This document shows, piece by piece, positions 16,913 to 26,861 of a stretch of DNA of 64,000 bases. The stretch comes from an uncultured Cohaesibacter sp. Lineage in GTDB: Bacteria > Pseudomonadota > Alphaproteobacteria > Rhizobiales > Cohaesibacteraceae. The position numbers and the translations under genes were made by a program. The notes beneath the pieces were generated by a model. That model ran no database searches. It had not been told where the DNA came from and saw only the letters and a program-made list of their open reading frames with translations. The first letter of the stretch is position 1. The number at the start of each line of letters is the position of its first letter. The stretch spans positions 186,001-250,000 of the forward strand of contig NZ_OY762905.1 of NCBI RefSeq assembly GCF_963666525.1. The letters run 5' to 3'.

Positions 16913-18173
16913 ACCGAAGAGCCTCCACCGGATCGAGACGTGCTGCACGCCACGCAGGATACAGCGTGGCAAGGAAGGACAGAACCAGCGAAATCGCCAG
17001 CACGGAGATCGTTTCCGAGGCATTCATGTCCGCAGGCAGCTTGGAGAGAAAATAGAGTTCAGGCGAAAACAGTTCAGTCCGCGTGATCCAGGAAACAAAC
17101 TGGCGGATGGATTCGATATTGAGACACACCACCAGTCCCAAAAAGAAGCCTGCGAAGGTGCCGACAACCCCGATGGCTGCCCCGGTAATCATGAAGATCC
17201 GCATGATCGAGGCGCGGGTCGCCCCCATGGTCCGGAGGATGGCGATGTCGCTGCCCTTGTCCTTGACCAGCATGATGAGGCCGGAAATGATATTCAGCGC
17301 CGCCACCAGAATGATCAGCGTGAGGATGATGAACATCAGGTTTCGCTCGACCTCGAGCGCAGAGAAGAAGGTGATATTTCGATAGCGCCAGTCGGTCATG
17401 AAGATCTGCTGACCGATCGCTTCCTCGACAGCCGGGCGCAACTCACCCACCTTGTCCGGGTCATCGAGATAAACCTCGATGGCCGAAACCTTGCCATCCT
17501 GATTGAAATAGGCCTGAGCGGCCGACAACGGCATGAAGATGAAGGTGCTATCATACTCGCTCATGCCGATCTCGAAGATCGCCTTGACCGGATAGGACTT
17601 GATGCGTGGCGCGACCCCCATCGGCGTCACCGCCCCCTTCGGCGAGATCAGCGTGACGCGATCCCCGGCAATCACACCGAGCGAACGGGCAAGGCGGGAG
17701 CCAAGCGCGACCCCTTCCGACTCGTCAAAACCGTCAAATGTGCCCTGAAGAACGTTGCTGGAAACCAGTTTGAGCTTGTCGATGCTCTCCTTCGACATGC
17801 CTCGCACAAGCGCACCAACCGAGCCGCCTGCACCAGACGCAAGGATCTGTCCTTCAACAAAGGGAATAGTGAAGCTGACACCATTGACGCCATCAACACG
17901 TTTGACGATGCCGTCATAGTCCGTCAGTTCCTTGTCCATCGGCTGAACGACCAGATGGCCGTTGATACCGAGAATCTTGTCCAGCAGTTCAGAACGGAAG
18001 CCATTCATCACGGCCATGACGATGATGAGCGTTGCAACGCCCAACATGATTCCGAAAAAGGAAAGCCAGGAAATGACGGAAACGAAGGCATCCCGTCTAC
18101 GGGACCGCAAATAACGGAACGCCATCATCCATTCAAACAGAGCAAACGGCGATTGGACCTTTGGCGCGGACAT
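16905..18173 (-). CDS. lolC: lipoprotein-releasing ABC transporter permease (LolC/E family)
   Basis: An inner-membrane permease of 422 residues. One transmembrane segment lies near residues 30-55 ([21 protein letters not shown]), a large periplasmic domain follows, and three C-terminal segments form the FtsX/MacB-like fold. The short cytoplasmic start [18 protein letters not shown] is the family hallmark. Alphaproteobacteria usually carry one LolC/E-type permease rather than separate LolC and LolE, so it may work as a homodimer with LolD. ATG at 18173. It lies 70 bases downstream of proS and overlaps lolD, indicating co-translation. Confidence 0.94.
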   Translation of the reverse strand: MSAPKVQSPFALFEWMMAFRYLRSRRRDAFVSVISWLSFFGIMLGVATLIIVMAVMNGFRSELLDKILGINGHLVVQPMDKELTDYDGIVKRVDGVNGVSFTIPFVEGQILASGAGGSVGALVRGMSKESIDKLKLVSSNVLQGTFDGFDESEGVALGSRLARSLGVIAGDRVTLISPKGAVTPMGVAPRIKSYPVKAIFEIGMSEYDSTFIFMPLSAAQAYFNQDGKVSAIEVYLDDPDKVGELRPAVEEAIGQQIFMTDWRYRNITFFSALEVERNLMFIILTLIILVAALNIISGLIMLVKDKGSDIAILRTMGATRASIMRIFMITGAAIGVVGTFAGFFLGLVVCLNIESIRQFVSWITRTELFSPELYFLSKLPADMNASETISVLAISLVLSFLATLYPAWRAARLDPVEALRYE

Positions 18174-18243
18174 TCAATTCTCCAGACGGAACGGTCGCCC
18201 GCACGGAACTCCGCAGCAGGCGACACATTCTTGATTTATCGAA

Positions 18244-19566
18244 TCATTTACCGGCGATGATACGATCTACAACCCCGTCGAGGGAAACCATTTCACGTGC
18301 CCCGGTGGCGCGATCCTTGATTTCCACCTCATTCGACGCAAGGCCACGTGGCCCGACGATAATCTGCGTCGGCAACCCGATGAGATCCATCGTGGCAAAC
18401 TTCGCACCGGCCTGTCCGGCGCGGTCATCATAGAGGACGTCAAATCCGGCATTTCCAAGGCGCTCGTAAAGAGCGTCACTGGCAGCCGTGGTTTCGGCGT
18501 TGTCAGCCTTCATGTTGATGAGACCGATATCGAACGGAGCGACGGACTTCGGCCAGATGATACCGTTTTCGTCATGGCTGGCTTCGATGATTCCCCCGAG
18601 AAGACGAGAGACGCCAACTCCGTAGGAGCCCATATGGACAGGATATTCCTTGCCATCGGAAGCCATGACATTGGCGTTCATCTTGTCGGAATACTTGGTA
18701 CCGAAATAGAAGATGTGGCCAACCTCAATGCCGCGCGCGGCGATCCGGTCCTCTTCAGGAACTGCGTTGAAGGCAGCCTCGTCGTGCATATCCTCTGTTG
18801 CCGCATATTCACGGGTCCAGTCCTCGACAATGCCGGAAAGATCGCCGCCGAAATCCACGTCATCGCCGGGCACGGTCTTGGTGAGATAGTTCTTGTGACA
18901 GAAGACCTCACTCTCGCCGGTATCCGCCAGAATGATGAATTCATGGCTGAGATTGCCCCCGATCGGGCCAGTGTCAGCCTTCATCGGAATGGCGGTCATG
19001 CCGAGGCGCTTGAAGGTGCGCAGATAGGCCACAAACATGCGGTAGTAGGCTTCGCGAGCCCGGGCTTCATCCATGTCGAAGCTGTAGGCGTCCTTCATCA
19101 GGAATTCGCGACCGCGCATCACACCAAAGCGAGGACGGATCTCATCACGGAACTTCCACTGGATGTGATAGAGGTTGAGCGGCAGATCCTTGTAGGACTT
19201 CACATAGGTACGGAAAATATCCGTGATCATTTCTTCGTTGGTCGGACCAAACAGCATGTCGCGCTCATGGCGATCGACGATTCGCAGCATTTCCTTGCCA
19301 TAGTCGTCGTAGCGGCCGCTCTCTTTCCAGAGTTCGGCGGGCTGCAAGGTTGGCATGAGCAGCTCGATGGCGCCCGAGCGGTCCTGTTCTTCCCGAACGA
19401 TCTGCTCGACCTTGCGCAACACTTTGAGCCCCAGCGGCAACCAGCTGTAGATACCGGCCTGTTGCTGGCGGATCATGCCAGCGCGAAGCATATAGCGATG
19501 GGATACGATTTCTGCTTCTTTCGGGGTTTCCTTGAGAATTGGCAGAAAATAACGGGAAAGACGCAT
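18244..19566 (-). CDS. proS: prolyl-tRNA synthetase (short, alphaproteobacterial type)
   Basis: This class II synthetase charges tRNA-Pro. At 440 residues it is the compact form lacking the INS editing domain present in the E. coli enzyme (about 570). Motif 2 is visible in [19 protein letters not shown] and motif 3 in [16 protein letters not shown]. The C-terminal anticodon-binding domain includes [13 protein letters not shown]. Without INS, hydrolysis of mischarged Ala-tRNA-Pro would depend on a separate ProXp-type protein elsewhere. ATG at 19566. It is first in the proS-lolC-lolD unit. Confidence 0.97.
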   Translation of the reverse strand: MRLSRYFLPILKETPKEAEIVSHRYMLRAGMIRQQQAGIYSWLPLGLKVLRKVEQIVREEQDRSGAIELLMPTLQPAELWKESGRYDDYGKEMLRIVDRHERDMLFGPTNEEMITDIFRTYVKSYKDLPLNLYHIQWKFRDEIRPRFGVMRGREFLMKDAYSFDMDEARAREAYYRMFVAYLRTFKRLGMTAIPMKADTGPIGGNLSHEFIILADTGESEVFCHKNYLTKTVPGDDVDFGGDLSGIVEDWTREYAATEDMHDEAAFNAVPEEDRIAARGIEVGHIFYFGTKYSDKMNANVMASDGKEYPVHMGSYGVGVSRLLGGIIEASHDENGIIWPKSVAPFDIGLINMKADNAETTAASDALYERLGNAGFDVLYDDRAGQAGAKFATMDLIGLPTQIIVGPRGLASNEVEIKDRATGAREMVSLDGVVDRIIAGK

Positions 19567-20056
19567 GAATCTGGCTCTTTCATTAAAACAAAACGGATTT
19601 CGCGCGGAGCAATCGAACCGGAGGCCACAAAAGCCCCGAAAACTGACCGCATATCACTCGACGTCTTTATAGACCGAGATCGATTCTGAGACAGCAAATA
19701 TCGAACGAGAAGCCTTCAGTTCGACTTTTTACACAGGCAGAGCAGTCAGGAAAGGTAAATATTACCGTTCAGTTATTCTAAAGACGGATAACAAAGTCGA
19801 TTTCGCCTTGCAGTTGATTTTCGATCTCAAAAAAAGCGAAAAAATACGCAATTGCATAAAAATAATGATGACAAAATGGGCGTTTGGGATTAATGTCCCT
19901 GCATAACGATAAGAGATACGCTCACCACCGTTATCTCACTTCGCGCAGTAATGTCTTGGGAGGATACATATCTCGGGCGCGCTTTTTAGCCGCAGCCGTT
20001 CAGCATCAGCAAAACCACAAATGCAAGCTGAATTATGAGATCACGACGCGATCACT
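19567..20056. other. AT-rich gene-free stretch upstream of proS; possible small-RNA locus on the plus strand
   Basis: No convincing protein gene. The stretch is AT-rich near 19740-19880 and must contain the proS promoter on the minus strand. On the plus strand it ends in a very strong intrinsic terminator although no plus-strand gene lies upstream, so an RNA gene of perhaps 150-200 nt ending near 20088 is possible. A local stem GAGATA/TATCTC lies near 19910-19940. No clear promoter was found. Confidence 0.35.
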
Positions 20057-20088
20057 TAAAAAACAAGGCTTCGGCCTTGTTTTTTTTT
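20057..20088 (+). terminator. strong intrinsic terminator (usable in both directions)
   Basis: AAACAAGGC, a TTCG tetraloop (20070-20073) and GCCTTGTTT form a stem followed by nine T on the plus strand. Six A before the stem would give a shorter U-run on the minus strand. It could end the rnj-mce-DUF1467 unit from the right, but the longer T-run faces the other way. Confidence 0.85.
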
Positions 20089-20422
20089 GCCTTTTTCTCC
20101 AGACACCCTTTATGTCGTGACGACGGATAGCGATTTCAAGTGACAGCCGCGTGACATTTTATCCAGGGCCAGCAAAAACGCTTCAATCAAGTCTCGGTGT
20201 TGCAGCCGCGCAACAGATACAGACATGATGAGCCACCCTGCCGCTCAAAAGCAAAAAACAGCTTGCCGTGCCAGCACACTGCACTGGGCACGAGTCTCCA
20301 GCGAGCAATTGGATCAATGGCACTGGACCGGATGGGAATGCGGAGATTGAGTGCAAAGGAGTTCGCCGCGACAGCGACTACAGCCAATCGAGCGGAAGTT
20401 CCGACTATCGATTGCGGGCACC
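20089..20422. other. gene-free stretch downstream of DUF1467
   Basis: No coding region supported on either strand. On the minus strand it would be the long untranslated end of the mce-DUF1467 message before the terminator at 20057-20088. Confidence 0.5.
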
Positions 20423-20698
20423 CTATTTCAGGCTGTCAGGCATGGGAAGGAGCGACAGAAGATCAGGACCGAGGCCCTGAACTTCTATTGCCCAGTAGAA
20501 GAGACCAAACAGCACACTTGCCAGAATGGTCGTGGCAACGGCCTTGCGCACCATCATCGCCTTTGCCGGAGCACTGGCTGTGGTTCCGAGACGCTGGTCA
20601 TTGACCTCTGCCTGGGTGCGAACACCGAAGGGCAGGACAATGAACAGCGAGAGCCACCAGATGATGAAATAGACGGCAAGGCCGCTAACCAAGCTCAT
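20423..20698 (-). CDS. DUF1467 family membrane protein
   Basis: A 91-residue protein with two hydrophobic helices: one at residues 5-25 (GLAVYFIIWWLSLFIVLP) and a second near 55-75 (AVATTILASVLFGLFYWAI). The connecting part, GVRTQAEV, is typical of DUF1467. This family is largely restricted to alphaproteobacteria and found beside mce, rnj or proS; its function is unknown. ATG at 20698, 26 bases after mce, so probably in the same transcript. Confidence 0.82.
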   Translation of the reverse strand: MSLVSGLAVYFIIWWLSLFIVLPFGVRTQAEVNDQRLGTTASAPAKAMMVRKAVATTILASVLFGLFYWAIEVQGLGPDLLSLLPMPDSLK

Positions 20699-20724
20699 GA
20701 AGTCTTCCTTGTTTAAGGAAAGGC

Positions 20725-21129
20725 TTATACCTGTTCCAGTTCGGTCAAAGTACCGCAGAAGTCTTTCGGATGCAGGAAGATAACCGGTTTGCCGTGTGCG
20801 CCGATCTTCGGTTCGCCGTCGCCAAGAACGCGAGCGCCCTCTGCTTTCAGCTTGTCGCGGGCAGCGATGATATCTTCAACTTCGTAGCAGACATGGTGAA
20901 TGCCACCAACCGGGTTCTTTTCCAGGAATTTGGCAATCGGGCTGTTCTCGCCAATCGGCTCCAGCAGTTCGATTTTGGTATTCGGCAGTTCGACGAAGAC
21001 CACTTTCACGCCATGTTCGGTAACTTCCTGTGGCTCAGAGCATTTAGCGCCCAGAACGCCGCCATAGGTAGCTACACCACTTTCAAGAGTCGGTACGGCA
21101 ATCGCCACATGGTTCAAACGACCAATCAT
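20725..21129 (-). CDS. mce: methylmalonyl-CoA epimerase
   Basis: It interconverts (S)- and (R)-methylmalonyl-CoA in the propionyl-CoA to succinyl-CoA route. The vicinal-oxygen-chelate fold is shown by the N-terminal GRLNHVAIAVP (metal His), the middle IHHVCYEVED and the C-terminal FLHPKDFCGTLTELEQ with metal ligands His and Glu. ATG 21129 gives the usual 134-residue protein and has AAAGGA nine bases upstream; the frame continues a few codons to ATG 21135 and GTG 21150. It lies between rnj and DUF1467, a common alphaproteobacterial arrangement. Confidence 0.93.
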   Translation of the reverse strand: MIGRLNHVAIAVPTLESGVATYGGVLGAKCSEPQEVTEHGVKVVFVELPNTKIELLEPIGENSPIAKFLEKNPVGGIHHVCYEVEDIIAARDKLKAEGARVLGDGEPKIGAHGKPVIFLHPKDFCGTLTELEQV

Positions 21130-21221
21130 TTCCATGCATCCTTTTTTCACTGTGTTGTTTACCGGTCAGGACCTGTCAACGCGACAAGTCTTTAGTCTTA
21201 CCGGAAACGCATTCCTCATTG

Positions 21222-22886
21222 TCATACAAGGTTGATCATCACTGCGACAACTGGCTTTTTGGACCACTTTTGGTTCACTTCAGAGCGGACAGACCGCCTG
21301 ACAGCCTCGCGCAGCACCTCGACATCCTTGCGTTTCTTGGCTGGCATCCCTTTCAGGGCGCCAAAAATCCCGGCTTCCACGATTTCAACAAACAACTGAT
21401 CATTTGCATCCCTCTCTGGAATTCCGGCGAGAGCCATCTGTGGATGGCCCAGGATTTCCCCCTTGCGGCTGATCGTGATCGCCACGGAAATATGCCCCAC
21501 GTAGGAAAGCTTGCGCCGTTCCTGTATCCCCATTTCCTCGAATGTGCCAACGAGCGATCCATCCTTGTAGAGACGGCCGCCGAAATATTCGTCCCATGCT
21601 TTGACGGCACCACCGGCCAGGCGAGCCATCCAGCCGTTGCGCACGTGCAAAACTTCCCTGGCGCCCATCTCCCGCGCCAGACGGGCATGTGCCCGCAGAT
21701 GCATTTCCTCGCCGTGCACGGGAATCGCGATTCTGGGCCGGAGCCATTCATAGAGCTTGCGCATGTCACCACGCCGCGGATGACCGGAAACATGCACGGC
21801 GGCATCCCGATCGGTGATGATTTCGACATCCTGCGCCGCAAGATTGTTGATCACCTCGTTGATGGCGCGTTCGTTGCCCGGAATGGCCTTGGAAGAAAAG
21901 ATCACCTGATCGCCCTTGGAAAGTTGGACGGTGGGATGTTCCTTGGCCGCGACGCGGGCAAGCGCCGCCCGTTTTTCACCCTGTGAACCGGTGAGAATGG
22001 CGACAACCTTGTCGCGCGGCAGATAGCCATAGTCGTCATCGGAGATGAAGGGCGGCAGATCCTGCAGATAGCCCTGCTCCTGCGCCACTTCAATGAAGCG
22101 CCACAACGCCCGTCCGACAACCACACACTGGCGGTCATTGGCCCGGGCCGCTCTGGCAATTGCCTGAACGCGGGACACGTTGGAAGCAAAGGTCGAAACG
22201 GCCACCCGATGCGGAGCCTTTGCGATGAGGTGCGTCAGTTCCTCTTCCACTTCCGTTTCCGAAATCGATGATCCTTCGGAAAGGGCATTGGTCGAATCGC
22301 ACATCAGCGCCAGCACCCCCTCGTCACCAAGCTCAATCAGCCGGGCAATGTCTGTTCCCTTGCCGACGCCGGGGGTAGCATCCAGCTTCCAGTCACCGGA
22401 GTGGACCACCAGCCCGTGCTCTGTGCGGATGGCCAACGCATTGGCTTCCGGAATAGAATGGGAGACCGGCACGAATTCGACATTGAACGGCCCAATCTGA
22501 ACCCGGCTGCCCTGCGCGACCCGATTGACGGGAATATCGCCGCAGTCCGGCTCGGATTCGGCCTTGGCCTCGACCAGATCGGCCAGAAAGCCCGTTGCAT
22601 AGATGGGGGCAGCAAGGCGCGGCCAGAGCGAAAACAACGCGCCAAAATGATCCTCATGACCATGGGTGATCACGATCCCGTCGATCCGGTCCCTCTCCTG
22701 TTCGAGAAAGCGGATGTCCGCAAAGATGAGATCAGCGCCGGGATGCGCTTCATGGGCAAATGCCACACCAAAATCGACCACAAGCCACCGCTTGTCGCCC
22801 TCTGGCCCTATTCCGTAAAGGGCCATGTTCATTCCGATTTCCCCTACACCGCCAAGCGGCATAAAGACCAGTTCAGAAGATGTCAT
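21222..22886 (-). CDS. rnj: ribonuclease J
   Basis: A metallo-beta-lactamase/beta-CASP RNase of 554 residues with 5-prime exonuclease and endonuclease activity, used in alphaproteobacteria for mRNA decay and rRNA maturation. The metal-binding motif HGHEDHFGAL lies near residue 75, followed by VSHSIPEANALAI and later motifs VHVSGHPRRGDM and IPVHGEEMHLRAH. ATG at 22886, 30 bases after birA. The neighbours birA and mce are conserved by position rather than function. Confidence 0.95.
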   Translation of the reverse strand: MTSSELVFMPLGGVGEIGMNMALYGIGPEGDKRWLVVDFGVAFAHEAHPGADLIFADIRFLEQERDRIDGIVITHGHEDHFGALFSLWPRLAAPIYATGFLADLVEAKAESEPDCGDIPVNRVAQGSRVQIGPFNVEFVPVSHSIPEANALAIRTEHGLVVHSGDWKLDATPGVGKGTDIARLIELGDEGVLALMCDSTNALSEGSSISETEVEEELTHLIAKAPHRVAVSTFASNVSRVQAIARAARANDRQCVVVGRALWRFIEVAQEQGYLQDLPPFISDDDYGYLPRDKVVAILTGSQGEKRAALARVAAKEHPTVQLSKGDQVIFSSKAIPGNERAINEVINNLAAQDVEIITDRDAAVHVSGHPRRGDMRKLYEWLRPRIAIPVHGEEMHLRAHARLAREMGAREVLHVRNGWMARLAGGAVKAWDEYFGGRLYKDGSLVGTFEEMGIQERRKLSYVGHISVAITISRKGEILGHPQMALAGIPERDANDQLFVEIVEAGIFGALKGMPAKKRKDVEVLREAVRRSVRSEVNQKWSKKPVVAVMINLV

Positions 22887-22916
22887 ACTCTCTCTCAGTG
22901 GCGCTTGATCGCGCCA

Positions 22917-23693
22917 TCATTTTTGCATTTCACCATGCATTCCAGGCAAAAAGACATCGCCCGCATAGATAATCCGTGTCTGGCCGTCTGCCAGACGTAA
23001 AATCAGGGCACCGCTCTCGTCCAGCATCTCGAAGGTGCCTTCGACCACTTCGTTGGGAAGCCGGGCGACCACATGCTGGCCAAGTCCCTTGGCAGAGGCG
23101 AGCCAGTCGGCCCGGATCGAGGCAAAATCCGCCCCGCTGCGCCAGACCGAAAGCCGGTCGTCCATATGAAAGGCCAGCCGTTCCAACAGGGCATCTGGCG
23201 CCACCTCATAACCGCTCTGGGCAATGTCGGCAGCCGCAAGGCCATCGGTTACATCTGGATGGGTCTGACAGTTCACGCCGATACCGATGGCAACCGCCAT
23301 GCGTCCATCCACCAGAAAGGCGCTTTCCAGCAGAATGCCGCAAACCTTCTGGTCGCCCCACAGCAGGTCGTTGGGCCATTTGATCCGCACCAACCCGTGC
23401 AGATGGGCTGGAATAAGATCGCAGATCGCCCGATGCACCGCCGTTGCGCTCACCAATGGAAGCTGACCGACAAGACTGGGCGGGGCCGGATTGACCAACA
23501 ACAGGGTAGCCGCCAGATTGCCGGGCTCGGAACTCCAATGGCGTCCGCGCCGTCCACGCCCCTGCGTCTGCTGACCAGCCTTGATCCAGAGCCCGCCCTC
23601 TTCGCCACCCTTTGCGGCATCCAGAGCAAACTTGTTGGTGGAGTCGATCGTATCAAAAGAAATGAGGCGATATGAGTCGGGTAAACTGATCAA
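22917..23693 (-). CDS. birA: biotin--[acetyl-CoA-carboxylase] ligase
   Basis: It attaches biotin to carboxylase carrier proteins via biotinyl-5-AMP. The adenylate-binding loop GRGRRGRHW is near residue 45 and the catalytic segment KWPNDLLW near 105, followed by GILLE. At 258 residues it lacks the DNA-binding domain of E. coli BirA, so it should be a ligase only. No ATG fits the N-terminus: TTG at 23693 is the best candidate, without a clear ribosome site. An intrinsic terminator lies between nuoN and this start, so birA-rnj-mce may have its own promoter. Confidence 0.92.
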   Translation of the reverse strand: MISLPDSYRLISFDTIDSTNKFALDAAKGGEEGGLWIKAGQQTQGRGRRGRHWSSEPGNLAATLLLVNPAPPSLVGQLPLVSATAVHRAICDLIPAHLHGLVRIKWPNDLLWGDQKVCGILLESAFLVDGRMAVAIGIGVNCQTHPDVTDGLAAADIAQSGYEVAPDALLERLAFHMDDRLSVWRSGADFASIRADWLASAKGLGQHVVARLPNEVVEGTFEMLDESGALILRLADGQTRIIYAGDVFLPGMHGEMQK

Positions 23694-23761
23694 TGCGGTT
23701 GCTCGATTTGCAAAACCGAATGCTTCGGTATGATGCGCCTGACGGCTGGATGTGGTCAGAC

Positions 23762-23787
23762 AAAAACAGCCCGGACATCGTCCGGGC
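23762..23787 (-). terminator. intrinsic terminator after nuoN
   Basis: On the minus strand GCCCGGAC and GTCCGGGC form a perfect 8-bp stem with a 3-base loop (23769-23787), followed by TG and five T. It ends the nuo operon about 80 bases after nuoN and separates it from birA. Confidence 0.8.
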
Positions 23788-23868
23788 AGCCACTACATAC
23801 CACAACAGTCTGTCACTGTCTTGCAAAAGAACCACATTTCTTTGCGCCGGAACGAAAAGAAACGGGCC

Positions 23869-25314
23869 TCAAAAGAAGCTGTTGGCCGCTGTTTCCGCAA
23901 CCGCACGGATGGGGCCGACATAGAACACCATCGTCGCCATGAACAGGCCGCTGACCACCAGCACGAAGCGCAACTCGTTTGACGGACGCTCGAACGCCGG
24001 TGCCGGCTCATCAAAGAACATGATCTTGACGATGCGCAAATAGTAATAGGCCCCGACTACAGAGGCCAGCACACCAATGATGGCCAGCGGATAGAGCCCG
24101 GCCTCGATTGCCGCAGAGAAGACAAACCACTTGCCGATGAAGCCCCCCATCCATGGCACGCCAGCCAGCGAAAACATCAGGATTCCAAGCAGAACCGCCA
24201 TCGGCAGATCGCTGCGTGACAGCCCGGCCAGATCATCAATCCGCTCGACGATTCCGTCTCGCCGCCGCATCGACATGATGGCGGCAAAGGTGCCAAGCGT
24301 CATGGCCAGATAGGTGATGAGATAGATGATCACCCCGACTACACCGGCCGAGTTGCCTGCAGCCAGACCAACAAGCGCATAGCCCATGTGGCTGATGGAG
24401 GAATAGGCCATCAGTCGCTTGATATTGCGCTGGCCGATGGCGGCAAAGGCGCCGAGCACCATCGACAGGATGGAAACAAAGGTAATGACCTGCTGCCATT
24501 GCAGATCCATCGGATCGAATGCCGTCATGACGGCACGGACAATGAGCCCCATCGCCGCCACCTTGGGAGCCGCAGCAAGGAAGGCCGTCACCGGCGTCGG
24601 CGCGCCCTCATAGACGTCCGGGGTCCACATATGGAACGGCACGGCGGAAATCTTGAAGGTGAGACCGGCGAGAATGAACACCAGACCGAAGATCATGCCG
24701 ATCCCGACCCCTTCCATATGCACAGTATCCGCGATGCCAACAAACGAGGTCTGACCGGTAAAGCCGTAGACGAGGCTCATGCCGTAGAGCAGCATGCCCG
24801 AGGACAATGCACCGAGTACAAAATACTTCAGGCCAGCTTCCGTCGCCTTGACACTGTCTCGCTTGAAGGACGACAGCACATAAAGCGTCAGCGACTGCAA
24901 CTCCAGCCCCAGATAGACCGCGATCAGATCATTGGCGGAGAGCATCAGCATCATGCCGATGGTCGCCAGCAGTACCAATACCGGATATTCGAAACGATCA
25001 AACTTCTCGACCTGCGCATAGCCCACGGACATGGCGAGGGAAAAGCCGGACCCGATGATCACCAGCACTTTCATCAACCGGGCGAACGGATCCTGAATGA
25101 AAGCATCATTGAAGGTCGTGATCGAGCCGCTCGTCCCCAACAGGATGATCGCCCCGGCGATGATCAGCAGCGCCACGGCAAATCCATTGACCGCTTGCGA
25201 GGTTTTTGATCCGCCAAAGGCGCCAAGCATCAACAATCCCATCGCACCAATCGCCAGAAGGATCTCGGGCAATGCGGGCATCAGATTCGGAAGCGTAGCC
25301 AACTCAGTGGTCAT
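23869..25314 (-). CDS. nuoN: NADH-quinone oxidoreductase subunit N
   Basis: One of the three antiporter-like membrane subunits of complex I that carry protons. 481 residues and about 14 hydrophobic helices. Conserved charged residues in helices are visible, including the Lys-containing [20 protein letters not shown] and the [19 protein letters not shown] segment shared with NuoL and NuoM. ATG at 25314. Last gene of the operon, 35 bases after nuoM. Confidence 0.97.
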   Translation of the reverse strand: MTTELATLPNLMPALPEILLAIGAMGLLMLGAFGGSKTSQAVNGFAVALLIIAGAIILLGTSGSITTFNDAFIQDPFARLMKVLVIIGSGFSLAMSVGYAQVEKFDRFEYPVLVLLATIGMMLMLSANDLIAVYLGLELQSLTLYVLSSFKRDSVKATEAGLKYFVLGALSSGMLLYGMSLVYGFTGQTSFVGIADTVHMEGVGIGMIFGLVFILAGLTFKISAVPFHMWTPDVYEGAPTPVTAFLAAAPKVAAMGLIVRAVMTAFDPMDLQWQQVITFVSILSMVLGAFAAIGQRNIKRLMAYSSISHMGYALVGLAAGNSAGVVGVIIYLITYLAMTLGTFAAIMSMRRRDGIVERIDDLAGLSRSDLPMAVLLGILMFSLAGVPWMGGFIGKWFVFSAAIEAGLYPLAIIGVLASVVGAYYYLRIVKIMFFDEPAPAFERPSNELRFVLVVSGLFMATMVFYVGPIRAVAETAANSFF

Positions 25315-25349
25315 CTTTCACTCACTTCATGTTTCGCCTGCACCCTGCT

Positions 25350-26861
25350 CTACTGAGCAAGAAGCGCTAGCTTGTCCGCAGCACTCAGGGCTGCCTGATA
25401 ATTGTTGATCAGATTCTCGACAGCAACGGCCGTGATCGACTGGATCGGTGCCGGGTAGAAACCGAACAGGATGGTCAGCGCCGCAAGGGGCACGAGAATG
25501 ATCTTCTCACGCGCATCCATGTCGAGGATTCCCTTGAGACTTTCCTTCTCCAGTTTGCCGAAAATGATGCGGCGATAGAGCCAAAGCGCGTAGGAGGCCG
25601 ACAGGATGACACCCGTGGCAGCGAACAGCGCCACCCATGTATTGACCTGGAACACCCCGATGATGGTGAGGAACTCACCGACAAACCCCGAGGTGCCAGG
25701 CAGCCCGATGTTGGCCATGGTGAAGATCATGAACAACGAGGCAAACACAGGCATCCGGTTGACCAGCCCGCCATAGGCAGAAATCTCGCGCGTATGCATC
25801 CGGTCATAGACCACGCCAACGCAGAGGAACAGTGCCCCGGATACGATACCGTGCGAAATCATCTGGAAGATGCCGCCCTGCACGCCCTGTTGGGTCATCG
25901 AAAAGATACCCATGGTCACATAACCCATATGGGCAACCGACGAATAGGCGATCAGCTTCTTGATGTCCTGCTGGGCCAGAGCCACCAACGAGGTATAGAT
26001 GATGGCAATCACCGACAGGGTATAGACCAGCGGTGCAAACATCTCGGACGCCACCGGGAACATCGGCAGCGAGAAGCGCAGAAAGCCATAGCCGCCCATC
26101 TTCAGCAGAATAGCAGCCAGAATGACCGATCCCGCCGTCGGCGCCTGCACATGAGCGTCCGGCAGCCAGGTATGCACCGGCCACATCGGCATCTTGACCG
26201 CAAAGGAGGCAAAGAACGCCAGCCATAGCCAGATCTGCATCTGTTGCGAGAACGGATGCGCAAGCAGGGTCACGATATCCGTCGTTCCGGCGTCCCAATA
26301 CATCGCCATCACCGCCAGCAACATCAGCACCGAGCCGGCAAGCGTGTAGAGGAAGAACTTGAAGCTGGCATAGACCCTGTTCTGTCCACCCCAGATGCCG
26401 ATGATCAGGAACATCGGAATGAGACCGGCCTCGAAGAACAGATAGAACAGCACCAGATCGAGCGCGCAGAACACGCCGATCATCATCGTTTCCAGCACGA
26501 GGAAGGCAATCATGTATTCCTTCACCCGCTTGGTGATGGAATTGCGGCTGGCGTAGATGGCGGCTGGCATCAGGGCCGTCGTCAGGATAACGAACAGGAT
26601 GGAAATGCCATCGACCCCCATGCGATAGGAAATCGAAGCGCCGAGCCAGTCGGCCTTTTCCTGCATCTGGAAGCCGGGGTTGTCAGCATCAAACTGGCTG
26701 AGCACCAACAGCGAGATCAGGAAGGTGACGACCGTTGTCCAGAGCGCGACATTGGTGATGTTGCGTCTGGCAATCGCGGTATCGCCCTTGACCAGAAGGA
26801 TCATCAATGCGCCGACCAGGGGCAGGAAGACGACCGTGGATAGGAGTGGCCAATCGCTCAT
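25350..26861 (-). CDS. nuoM: NADH-quinone oxidoreductase subunit M
   Basis: An antiporter-like proton-pumping subunit, 503 residues, 13-14 hydrophobic helices. The family block [24 protein letters not shown]-type region is present (split here as [15 protein letters not shown] and [10 protein letters not shown]), and [17 protein letters not shown] follows. The conserved helix-5 glutamate lies in [20 protein letters not shown]. Its ATG overlaps the nuoL stop by one base (TGATG), so translation is coupled. Confidence 0.97.
   Translation of the reverse strand: MSDWPLLSTVVFLPLVGALMILLVKGDTAIARRNITNVALWTTVVTFLISLLVLSQFDADNPGFQMQEKADWLGASISYRMGVDGISILFVILTTALMPAAIYASRNSITKRVKEYMIAFLVLETMMIGVFCALDLVLFYLFFEAGLIPMFLIIGIWGGQNRVYASFKFFLYTLAGSVLMLLAVMAMYWDAGTTDIVTLLAHPFSQQMQIWLWLAFFASFAVKMPMWPVHTWLPDAHVQAPTAGSVILAAILLKMGGYGFLRFSLPMFPVASEMFAPLVYTLSVIAIIYTSLVALAQQDIKKLIAYSSVAHMGYVTMGIFSMTQQGVQGGIFQMISHGIVSGALFLCVGVVYDRMHTREISAYGGLVNRMPVFASLFMIFTMANIGLPGTSGFVGEFLTIIGVFQVNTWVALFAATGVILSASYALWLYRRIIFGKLEKESLKGILDMDAREKIILVPLAALTILFGFYPAPIQSITAVAVENLINNYQAALSAADKLALLAQ

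Noticed and set aside
16737-18260. A 507-codon plus-strand frame
   Set aside because: It is antisense to lolC and rich in His, Asp, Arg and Gln, the usual look of an antisense frame in a GC-rich membrane gene.
19884-20120. A 78-codon plus-strand frame downstream of proS
   Set aside because: It runs through the strong intrinsic terminator at 20057-20088 and has no ribosome site. The region is better read as non-coding.
20187-20387. A 66-codon minus-strand frame after DUF1467
   Set aside because: No ribosome site, no family resemblance and no compact composition; treated as untranslated sequence.
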